DNA of 64,000 bases from Amblyornis subalaris (lineage: Eukaryota; Chordata; Aves; Passeriformes; Ptilonorhynchidae), in the NCBI GenBank assembly GCA_018881555.1, contig JACAXG010000021.1, positions 7,258,245 through 7,322,244 of the forward strand, written 5' to 3'. Below the pieces are notes generated by a model that saw nothing but the letters and a program-made list of their open reading frames with translations, made no database searches and was not told where the DNA came from. Shown in pieces: positions 13,641 through 23,945 of the stretch (within the stretch, counting starts at the first letter, position 1; the number at the start of each line of letters is the position of its first letter). A program made the position numbers and the translations under genes.

Positions 13641-13660
13641 CCTCCCCNCCCCACCCCCCC
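13641..13660 (-). other. C-rich tract, G-quadruplex motif on minus strand
   Basis: The + strand reads CCTCCCCNCCCCACCCCCCC. The minus strand therefore has a G7 run, a G4 run and a second G4 run, separated by one base each; the G7 can split into two tracts, giving the four needed for a quadruplex. An N lies inside the tract at 13648, consistent with poor sequencing through structure. No gene start is recognised nearby. Confidence 0.65.
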
Positions 13661-16600
13661 TTTTGTGGTCACATATTTTATTTACCAAACCAGTTTTTCG
13701 GAGTTGGAGGAAAGGTACCGTCTGTGCTTTCCTCACACAGAGCGGATTCCAGAGACATTTTAGTGCTATTCAGAAAGAGAGCTTGGCAGGCCTTCCTTGT
13801 CACGGTAGTTCACATAGGCTTAAGACTACCACTCAGACAGAAAGAGAAAAACAAATATGAGTGGAGGAACAATTTTCCTAACTGTTTACACTTTCTGTGA
13901 GAGTTTATTCATGAAACTTGTGGCATGCTATTTTTTTATATAGTCTCATAGAAGAAAGCATTTCAGTAAAGAAAATAGACATGGTGGTTGTTTCCATGTG
14001 GGTGCCGTTTTCTCACTGTGCCCATCATTTCAGAGACAAAGCATCCCTCTCTGCCTTCTTTGTTGATCCTGCATGGCAGGCAAAGTCTGAATTCACATGA
14101 GATTTTGAGGTGACAAAAAGAACAACTAGGAAAAAAAACCAATTAGAAAATAATCATCATGAAAAATCTACCAGTCATTGTCATAATCCTGCCAGGAGAA
14201 TGAAGGAGAAACAAGGCAGAGCAAGCAAGAGAAAAGCAGGTAAGAGATTGCTTTGCCCCTATCAGACAGGAGAACAGACAGAGCACTCCCAGTTCACGTG
14301 GCACCACTGCAGCCTTTGACCTCCCAGGACACAATTTCAGGTGGTAAAGTGCTGGATCAGCACTTGTTGTTCTGAGGTACTTTGTGTCAGATTTTTTTGT
14401 TTTTGTTTTTTATGAGGAGAAAGGATTGCCAATAACTTGGATTTCAAAGAGAAAATTCAAATTCACCAAGGTCTGAGTGTATTCAGATCTGGATTATTTG
14501 GAATTTCAAATTCATCCAAAACTTGTATAAATCCTGANCTGAACTGAAATAAGAAGAGCTGGCTTCTCCTCTATAACAAGTGCTCCAGGTGGAAGCACCA
14601 TAATGTCACCAAGGAATTTCTCTTGCCATTATTTCCACCTTAACTGTAAGCAGAAAATACCAGAAAAAGCCAACTAGATAACCTAAGAAAAGAAATATTT
14701 TTAAATTTTTATTTCATTTTGTTCTTTTGCTCTTTCTCACATCCATATGAAAGTACGACTGGAGAGCAAAGAGTGCTTTCCCAGTGTGTTCCCAGAGGGA
14801 CGATTGAGTTGCCTATGGTAAGGGCAAACTTTCTTGGACAAGAGACACAATTTCCTTTGCAGCCTCTACAGAACTACAAAAACGCTCTGCTGGATTCAGG
14901 AGCCACCAGCCTTATTGGCTTTCCACTCCAGGAATAAGATGTATTCCTTCAATCAAACGTTTATGTAAAAAATAATAAAACAGCACAAAAATCACATAAT
15001 GCAGCAGATATAAAACAGTCCCGGTTAGAAGGGTAGAAACTTGAGTACAGCAGACCTGATTTAGCATCTGTGGGATTTGTAGAAGTAATAAGTCCTTAGG
15101 AAATGTATGACTTAAGAGGGCATTAAGGCCTGGTCTAAGGGATGATCNTACTTCAGGAATGGCACAGAAAGGAGGAAATGGAGGTGAGAAAAAAAAAGGG
15201 AACAAAAGGGGTTAGAAGAAAGGCTCAATTTGAGGACAATATGTTATTCCCATCAGACTGTTTCCACTCTGGATTTTCATACTTGAGAGGTTGGATAAGC
15301 CTTGGACAAGCCTCTGACCTTTTAAATGCTTAGCTGAATCTGGAATTCCAGACCTTTTGAAGCTATCCCATCACAAACATTAACATATAAACAGATTCCA
15401 CATAAATATTAAATGCAAAAGATACAATTTATAAAAATGTCACTGTGCCAAAGAATACTACTAAACCTGTATAAAGATTTTTTTTAACATGTGCCACACA
15501 CTGAAAAGCAGCTAGACTAGCTCAAGGCAGCTTTTAAAAATGTTTCACTACAGCTACCATTGCTTCAGTGGGTCTCCACTGGGATACTGGATACTTGGGA
15601 AGTAGTATGCAAAACTCGGCTGTTTCACTTTGCATCAGATTGCATTGGTATCTCCTTCAAGCTTGAGATCCTGAGATGATAGCCTGAACAAATCAGCAGA
15701 ATTCCCTTGAAGCCTGGCTATTAATATTTANTGTTTGTATTCAGAAGCCCACCTATGCTGTCTTTGTGACAGACACATTACAAGAAAATAATTTGCTTCA
15801 GATAATACATACTGTTGCATTTCAGTTCTGCTAAAAGGGCTACAAGAGTTCAAGGTTACTTACTAGATCCATGTACAAGATTCATAAAGCTTCTCATTTT
15901 TCATGATATCAGCATACTTGCAAACTACATCTCAGATGTTCTTCAAACCACTTAAAACTTCCATGTTCCTGGAAGAACCAGTGAATACAAGTCTACAGGT
16001 ACACCTTAGTTCCAAAGCAGAAACAATAACTATTGTTACCATTCAACAGAAGGATGCAAGCCATGTTTTCCATGTGCTTTTATTATAGCAGTCTCACCAG
16101 AAAAAGCCAGCATAATGGTGTTTACCATTGCCTATTTATGCACATGTTTAAGTTCAAGCACTTCACATGGACTTTCTGCCATGAAGAATCAGTCAGATTA
16201 TTGACACCCACCCATTTACATTCAAGACATTCTTCAACAGCCACCAGTCAGCCACTTGGAAATGCAGCTCAAGAAACTCCAGTGATTTGGGTAGCAGAAG
16301 TAATGTGGTTACTGGGAGAGAGTTTGTGGAAATGTATTGGCAGGATTAGTGGAAGAGCATTTCCTATAATTTGCTGACCACCAAATTTAAGATATCACTA
16401 GAGCTGACTTGCAGCCTGTTTGCAGCCCTTTGTACATGTACTCAGGATAACTGAGCTCAAAAAAACTGGGCACTCAGTGGCAGTGTGTCTTTTTCCTAGA
16501 AAAGTATGGTGGAATGAATNAGATTAATGAAAATCAGATATATGCTTTCCAGAACAACTATAACTACCCTATCTGTGCCTCTGCAGTACTCAAAAAATAT

Positions 16601-19600
16601 TTTTTATGTTCTCGAATCTTTTGACAGAATATCTGAGCAAGAGTCATTTATAGCAACCATAACACACACATAATTAACCTTTAAAAGTTTCAGCCATAGA
16701 ACATTCAAATGATTCAGGTTGTCTTCTGTTTGTTTGAAGGCAAAGTATTACAGCTGATTTCACCTTGCAACAAGTTACTAGAATTTTAGCTAAATAAGCA
16801 TAAGATGATTTCTAAGCATGTATTTTTCTTAATTTTCAAAACACTGTGGCTCACATGCTGGATTAATGCATGACACAATGCAATTTTGGCATCTTTACCT
16901 CTGTCATAACGAACAAATGTGGCTTCTCATGGCGAACCAATACAACTCATGGGACTTGTATTTCTTTTAAGAAAGAGTCAATATTTTAATTTGTCTGACC
17001 TACTAGCCAGAATGCTACCCATATTTTTCTCCACCTTGACTCCTGCTTCAAGGCCACAAAGGGTAACCTGGGTGTGTTGCTCTTATTTCCTCCTTCCCAA
17101 ACTAAGCTCTGCCCTTGGGCTCTTTCACCGAGTGGTTGTGCATGCCAAAATGTCACAAGTCAGAGCAAAGTCGCAAGTGCTCAGNGGTAGCAAGAATAAG
17201 GCACAAGTGGAGAGGGACCAAAAGAATGTCCTTGTTAAGGCAGCCATTAAGAAAGGCTCCTCTCAAGCACATGTGTACTGCAAACACATGTGAGGCTCCA
17301 GACTTCAGTAAATGGTTGAACAAGTTTACTGACATGACTCATTCTACTGCTATGTCTAAACCGAATCAATTTTAGCTACTCAGCTTTGATGCATATTAAG
17401 GTCATAGCAACCATAAAAAAATAAGAAAGGCACCTGAAAACATTAACAACATGGGAGAAATATGGGGTTTATCTGAAAATAAACAGAAGAAATTTCAAAA
17501 CAAAGAGCAAGTTTATTTGTTCTTTCCCAGAAAGATTACCTTCTCTCATAAAAGGTTCTTGTTATTAAAGTTCCTTTTCTTCCCCAGCAACGGTATCATG
17601 GTTCTGTAACCCTGTTAGTCTGGTCAAAGGCTATGTGGGCCACAGAAACCAAGGCAATGACAGTGTTTATGAGAGCTGGAAGCAAGAAGAGGGTGAGAAA
17701 GATGAGGACAGACAATATTAGTCATCTACAAAATAAAAAGCTGGGCAAGAGGGCAAAATTGCCGAAGGGTAGATAGAGCTAGTAGTGCAGAAACACCGTC
17801 AATTTCTTTTTAAGAAAAGGGAAGAGAAAGTTGCACATGCTCAAAGAAAAGTCCTTGAAAGTACCTGACAGCCAACTCTGACTGGAGGGGAAATAGAAAT
17901 TAATTTGGAGCAATTTATATCCAGCAAAATTTTATTCTGTTAACCCTTTTTGTTTAGTAAATTCAGTTCAAAGTGCTTTTCCTGAAAAAGAATTTTAGGC
18001 CCAAACCACACAGGAACTTGTAGGACTAGGATTTTATCTTGTGGGCTCTGCTGCTGAGTGTTTTAGCTGGCTGAAGCCATAGTAGCTGAAAATGCTGAAG
18101 TACATCTACGTCTACACTTTATATTTTCTCCTGTTCTTGGTTTTAAGTCATCACTGAAGTTCTACACAGGAGGTCACAATTTGGGCATCAAATACAATAT
18201 TTTCCATCCACCAGCTAGAACCTAACAAACATTGCCTTAAATAAATTTGTGCCCATGCCAAATTCAAAATTAACTTCCCAAGCCAAGCTAGGGCTGATGG
18301 GATGGGGCCAAGGGGCCCACAACTCTGCTGTTGAGCTAATGGAGCAGTCTCAAGCTGCCAATCCAACAAGGGAGACTTTTTTATTTAACATATACATTAC
18401 ACAACGTGTGCAATATTTTCCACATTCAATGAGAAGACTTTATTTATAAGCTGCCTGTGTTGAAATGGTCTCTTATTACAAGGAAGCAGCAAGCCAGGTT
18501 GAGCCTGGAAATGAACTCTCATTTTCTCCTTCACTGCAACGTTCAGTGACATTTTGCTAATTCACTCCAAAAATATTTTGCAGATGGTTTTGGATACTTA
18601 CTGAATATACAGGCCCTAGAATAAGGAATTACATTCCCAAATATTTTCATCTTGTTCAGTCTTCATTACTTATCAGAACAGTCAGTGAGATACCATATTG
18701 AAGGAATTGCATCCACCTCCAGGAGGAGTACTATGGTGAAGACACACAGTTACATTTTCAGCCAGGAAAGTGTCTTTTGTCTTCATCAACAGTTTTAAGT
18801 GGATTGACATTTTGCAGAAAGGTTTCCTATATAATTTTGAATCTTTTCTATTAATGCAAAATTGAGTTAGATACTTCAGAGTTTGAAAGAACAGGCCAAA
18901 TCTTCACATCTACTCTGACTGCTAACTGCAGTATGAATTGATACTTACACAAATAATAAAAAAGGTGTCCATAGTTCTCTCTTCATTCATGGGCCCAGGA
19001 TGCCTTCCCTGTAAACTCCAACGTCCAGATTCATCTATGATGTCAGTCAGATTTCTCATCACATAGGACACTAGTCAATATTAAAAAGAAGTCAGTGCAT
19101 GTATGAAGTTCTTGTAATGCTGCGTAATAATAATTTATTAGGAACGCCTTTGGGATACCCTGCAAGTCTGTCTATAATTAAAATGACCATTCCATTTCTA
19201 CATCCTTGATCGTATGTGAAGTGCTTTTCCTACATATAAGACATTCAACAGATGGACTTGGGTAACAAATCCCAGAGGATTTTTCTGAATTGTGAATCCT
19301 GGTCACACAGAGGCACCATCTACCAGCTTTGAGTTAAATATATATCACTTACTGAGAAACATATTTTCCAACCTCAGTATTTTCTCTGAATTTCTTATTG
19401 TTGGACTTAAATTGCTTCCTGCTTGGAGAGTACTCATAGAATCACTGGTGGCTGTGAACCTTATTTTGGATATCTATCTTCACTCATGTACTCTCTAAGG
19501 AGTTGATGGTATGATTACATAAACCAGTGCATTGTCCTGTGGAGATAACAGAGATATCTCTGAACAAACCACTAGTGCTGCAAGCAACATGACTAATTCA

Positions 19601-20759
19601 GGCTGATAGCTCTAATTCAAGCTCTGGTACAACCTTTTCCACTCCAGAAGAGACCAGATTCCACTCCACCGCTGCAACAGATGTTTGTTTAATGGAAGAT
19701 GTGCATTAACCTCGGCAACTGGTACATAATTATTCAAATGCTCTATAAATTAGCACTTTGTTTAACTGCTCACTCTCTCTGATCAGGGAAGAGGGACTAA
19801 TTAGGATAGAGGAACAATCAGTAACCAAGGACACTTTTGAAACAGGCCTACAGAGGAAAGACAATCTCTTGACTACATCAAAAAAAGTCACATTGTAGGC
19901 ACTTAAAGTTAGAAGAGTGTCAAGGGAGTTTTAAAATAAAAGGCTATGGAAAGAGCACAAAGATTGGAATGACTCATCCTCTCCTGAGAAAGCAATAGAA
20001 GTTCTCTGTCCTTTGAAAAACATAATTTAGGTCTGATATCAATAAAATTTGGATAGGAAACAATGACTTTTCAATAGCATTTCAATAATAAACTTCCATT
20101 TATGCAAAATAGACAAAAAGATCACAAGTAGATACTTATTTCCATACAAATGCTAGAAGTCTAACAGTGCAAAGACTGACCTAGGGTGTCTGGGTTTAAA
20201 AGCTGACAGCAAGGTGTTTAGGGTCTCTTGGTACTTTGGAAAAGACAGTATGACAACAATATCATCTTGTCAGTGGAAATATGCTGAGTGAGATCAGAGC
20301 CACTGGAGGGACAGGAAACACAAAGGANTGAAGCAGTTCGCTGGTCTCAGATATATGAACAGCTGGTGCTTCCTGCAGTGACTGGGTTCTTGAAGCAACT
20401 GGTTAGAGAACTTCCAAAAAAAGAAAGTTTTGGTTAATGAATTTCTGAACCCAGCAGAGATTCAAAATGCTATCTTTGAAAATTTTGACCTTAATGTACT
20501 CACAATCTATCTCCTTGGAGGACTTAAAATGTCAAACCTGAAAACCTCACCCAGGAACAATTAATTAGTAAATTAGACAAAAAGAAGCAAAAAGAATCAA
20601 CAAAATTTACTCACAAGCGGTTCAGAGTTGTTTGCAGACAACTTGGTAAACACACGGCTGGCTGCAGATTTTGAAGAACATGAGATAAAAAAATAGTAAA
20701 GCCAAGCAGCAGAGTAAAGAGGAACATTATAAACAAGAAGGCAAGCTTCAAAACATGCA
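13661..20759. other. Non-coding stretch, nothing recognised
   Basis: AT-rich sequence with only short, mutually overlapping open frames, none longer than 124 codons. No known transposon, RNA gene or splice-exon pattern stood out. Single N bases occur at 14538, 15148, 15731, 16520, 17185 and 20328. The part close to 20760 may contain further decayed sequence from the old LINE that follows, but I cannot align it with confidence. Confidence 0.6.
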
Positions 20760-21477
20760 GTTTGAACACAATGGAAAAAACCAAAAAAACAGGTAAATTA
20801 AGGCATGCTAAAAGTAAAACCAGAGTAAGAAAGTACAAATGTGACTTNGGGAGAGAACTTTCTAAAGTAGTAAAAACTAACAATAATAATCTATTTCTAA
20901 AACATCACAAGCAGAAATCCTTCCAGAGAGCCTTTAGGGCTGATGGGTAATCACAGTCTAATACAAGCACTTGCAGAAATTACAGATAATCAAAAAAGTT
21001 GCTTCTCTGTGATTCATTATCGAGAAACTTAGAGAGGATTCTTTCTTTTCAGAAGAATGAGCTGGAAGAACTGTCTCAAATTGAAAAGTCAGGAGAAAAG
21101 GTTTAGAATAAATCACTAAAACAGTAACAAATTGGCCAGAGCAGGTGACATTTGCCCAGGAATCCCAAGGAAATTCATATATGAAACTCTCAAACTACTA
21201 GCTGGCACAATTTACAGTCTGAACATCTGCCAATAGCATAGCAAGGGAAGATGGCAAACACGACACTGCTTTTCAGAGTAGGCATATAGGAAAGTACAAA
21301 TCAAGAAGTCTGACTTGCTTATTGGGCAACTTGGCAGGAAATAATTTGAGACCCTGGCAACCAATTGCATATATATAGGGTTAATCTGTGATGTTAATCT
21401 AGGTCAGCATGGACCTGTTCAGATTCATTGAAAGAGTAAATGACCTGAAAACTGTGGTATCCAACTTACCTATAACA
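20760..21477 (+). mobile_element. Old CR1-clade LINE, left arm (decayed)
   Basis: This is the 5' part of an ancient CR1-clade non-LTR retrotransposon, covering the linker and start of the reverse transcriptase (RT) domain. Recognisable landmarks match the general pattern of reptile/bird CR1 ORF2: the segment reading about EELSQIE at 21065-21090, the segment before RT block 1 at 21115-21206, a degraded TANTTLLF-like piece at 21250-21277, the SLTcLLGnLAG-like piece at 21305-21338, and a QHG-type piece with an ERVND run at 21405-21448. Every frame carries stops and indels. The 5' limit is uncertain. It ends where the younger CR1 begins, and the remainder resumes at 22507. Confidence 0.7.
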
Positions 21478-22506
21478 GTGATGGTCACACTCAAAGAGCT
21501 GAGGTCAACAGCTCAGTGTCCAAGTGGAAAGCAGTGACTAGTGGAGTACCTTGGGAGTCGGTATTGGGACTGGCAGTTTTTGTCATCTTTGTTGGTGACA
21601 TGGACAGTGGGGTTGAATGCACCCTCAGCAAGTTTGCTGACAACAGCAAGCTGTGTGGTGTGGTTGATGTGCGGCAGGGAAGGAATGCCATCCAGATGGT
21701 CCTTGACAGGGTTGGGATATGAGACTGTGTGAACCTCATAAAGTTCAATAAGGTCAAGTGCAAGGTCCTGCACCTGGGTCAGGGCATCCCAAACACAAGC
21801 ACAGGCTGGGCAGAGAATGGACCTAGGTTAGCCCTGGGGAGAATTTGGGGGTGTTTGTGGATGAGAAGCTTAACATGACCCAGCAATGTGCACTTGCATT
21901 CCAGAAAACCAACAGTATCCAGGGTTACATCAAAAGCAGCACAACCAGCAACACAAGAGAGGTGATTCTGCCCCTCTACTCTACTATTGAGAGACCCCAC
22001 CTGGAGTGCTGCATCCAGCTCTGGGGCACCCAACACAAGAAAGATGTTGACTTGTTGGAACAAGTTCAGGAGAGGGCCACGAAGATGATCAGAGGGCTGG
22101 AGCACTTCTCTTGTGAAGAAAGGATGAGAGGCTGTTCATCCTGGGGAAGCAAAGGCTCCAGATGCCCCTTATAGCACCTGCCGGTACTGAAAGCGGGCCT
22201 GCAAGAGAGCTGGAGAGGGACTTTTCACAAGGGCATGTAATGATAGGACAAGGAGAATGGCCCTAAGCTGAAGGAGGGTAGATTTAGATTAGATATTAGA
22301 AAGAAATTCTTTACAGTGAAGGTGATGATGCACTGGCACAGGTTGCCCAGAGAGACTGTGGACTCGCCGTTCCTGGAAGTGTTCAAGGCTAGGCTGGATG
22401 GGGCTCCGAGTAACCTGGTCCAGTGGAAGTTGTCCCTGCCCATGGCAGGCAGCTGGAACTAGATGAATTCTAAGATCCCTTCCGACCCAAACCATTCTAT
22501 AATTCC
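21478..22506 (+). mobile_element. Avian CR1 LINE, 5'-truncated, inserted in older CR1
   Basis: This is the 3' kilobase of an avian CR1 non-LTR retrotransposon: the C-terminal half of the RT-bearing ORF2 and the 3' UTR. The 3' UTR shows the usual CR1 phrases (a GGTTGCCCAGAGA block near 22342 and a CCCTGCCCATGGCAGG block near 22434). It ends in ATTCTATAATTCCA at about 22493-22505, with no poly(A), as CR1 does. The 5' end is truncated within the RT domain, typical of incomplete reverse transcription. No target-site duplication is visible. Divergence, stops and frameshifts show it is an old, dead copy, though younger than the element it interrupts. Confidence 0.95.
21516..22174 (+). pseudogene. 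CR1 ORF2 reverse transcriptase fragment, broken
   Basis: This is the C-terminal coding remnant inside the CR1 copy. Frame one runs from 21516 through the VTSGVP motif (residues 7-12) and the catalytic FADD box, here FADN at 21633-21644. The second catalytic aspartate is therefore replaced by asparagine. A TGA stop lies at 21720-21722, the frame shifts near 21784, and a TAG lies at 21824-21826. The frame reopens at 21845-22174, with the GVFVDEKLN block and the RPHLECCIQLWG block typical of the CR1 C-terminal region. It cannot encode an active enzyme. Confidence 0.9.
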
Positions 22507-22725
22507 ATGTTTCTACAATTTGCAAAAGGAAAAAATAATGATATTATAAAGTTTGATGATAATACCAAAATATTCAGGCAACAAAAACTGCCTGATTGCA
22601 AAGAATTACAAAAGAATTGGGAAATAAATTTACAGCTAATATTCAATATTAATAAGGGCAAACAAATCCATGCAGAGGGAAAAAACCCCCTACATTTATG
22701 GTTTTTTAAGTACTCACACAAGTGA
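22507..22725 (+). pseudogene. Old CR1 RT remnant around catalytic box
   Basis: A 72-codon frame keeps the region after RT motif C. The catalytic box reads F-D-D-N at residues 16-19 (22552-22563) where the family has F-A/V-D-D, so the second catalytic aspartate is lost here too. The following DCKELQKNW and FNINKGKQIH pieces align in order with CR1 RT. It is a fossil fragment, not a gene. Confidence 0.7.
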
Positions 22726-23400
22726 GTACAGGAAAGAGATTGTGGAGCTTTTGTGGATATGTCCATCAGACACTAGTGCTCAGTAAAAGCATATGAAGAA
22801 AATGGAATTCTAGGAGTTATTAGGAAAGGAATAAAGAACAAATACAAACACAATACACAAACAAAACCACAATCTTTTGCCATGATTCAGCACCTCAGCC
22901 CACCTGTGCTGTACACACCTTTAGTTCCTACACCTCAAAAATCTTGGGACAGAGCAGGAAAAGGACAGAGAAAAGTAAGAANGACTATCAGCAGTATGGG
23001 GTGACTTCTGAGAGAGAAGAGAGGAAATGGACTGTGATTCTTCAGTTTGGAAAATAAATGACTGACGAAAGATCTAGTAGAGTCTTCAAACCATGACTGG
23101 AATACAAAGGTTAATATGGGCCCATTATTTGTTATTTCTCTGGACACAAGACCCAGGGGATGCCAAAGCAAACTCCTGGGCAGTGGCTGTAAAGCAAATA
23201 AAAGGAAGAATTTGTCCCTGTGGGAATTGTTGTAAATTAATTGCCATCCAATGTTGTGGAATAAAAAAGCCCTCAACAATAAATATATCCAACAAACAAT
23301 TTGACAAATTAGTAAGAGAAAATAGTAGTTCACCCAGGGTTATTAAACCCATGGACACAGACTTTAGTCATGAAGTCCTTGGGAGTACACTAAAGATTGC
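22507..23400 (+). mobile_element. Old CR1-clade LINE, right arm (decayed)
   Basis: The old LINE resumes directly after the younger CR1 terminus. The frame at 22507-22725 reads a KFDDNTKIF run at 22549-22575, the position of the RT catalytic FADD box, followed by a DCKELQKNW block. Further matches to the CR1 C-terminal and 3' pattern follow: a block before 22840 reading about GVIRKGIKNK, a block at about 23045-23100 ending in CATGACTGG, an ACACAAGACCCAGGGG block near 23143, an AAATAAAAGGAAGAATTTGTC block near 23195, and a TTTGACAAATTAG block near 23300. Numerous stops and indels show great age. The 3' terminus is not visible. Confidence 0.75.
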
Positions 23401-23571
23401 TGGGGTGTAGAAATTTGTAGTAGAAATGCTAAGACTGCATGAATGGAAAATGAAGAGTTATGTCTGTGTCTGGAAGCACCAGAAAGAAGAGCAGAAAAAG
23501 GTAGATAAGAATTGCAGGCACTTGTGGCATCCAGATTAGCAGATGCTAAAATTCCTAGCACCTCTACATGC

Positions 23572-23945
23572 AGCTTTCCAGGACTGGTGGGAAGGCATCT
23601 CAGGAAATCATCTGGTCCAGGCCCCTGCTCAAAACAGGGCTCCAGACAGCTGAGTTTTGAGTGCGACCCATTCCAGTGTCGTGTTCAATCTCCACCACAG
23701 TACAAGAGTGTTTTCTTATGTTTAAACGGATTTTCCTATGTTTCAACTTTTGCCCATTGCTTCTTGTCCTCACTGGGCACTGCTGAGAAGAGGCTGGTTC
23801 CACCTTTTGTACTTCCCCACATACACATTGATAAGAGCCCCTGAGCCTTCTCCAGGCTGAACAGTGCCAGCTCTCTCAGCCTCTCATCGTATGTCAGGTG
23901 CCCCAATCAGCTTCGTGGCACTGATGTCCTCTTCTCTGACAAGGT
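23572..23945 (-). mobile_element. CR1 LINE 3' region, minus strand, decayed
   Basis: Read on the minus strand this is the C-terminal and 3' UTR part of a CR1. From high to low coordinate it shows the degraded GATGAGAGGCTGAGAGAGCT block near 23872-23890, the GTTCAGCCTGGAGAAGGCTC block near 23842-23861, the short block for GGACAAGAAGCAATGGGC near 23753-23770, and a terminal stretch with CCAGATGATTTCCTGAGATG near 23597-23616. The last few bases of the CR1 3' terminus are not clearly preserved. The sequence looks closer to CR1-X/Y-type 3' ends than to the + strand copy, but the subfamily is an inference. Confidence 0.88.
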
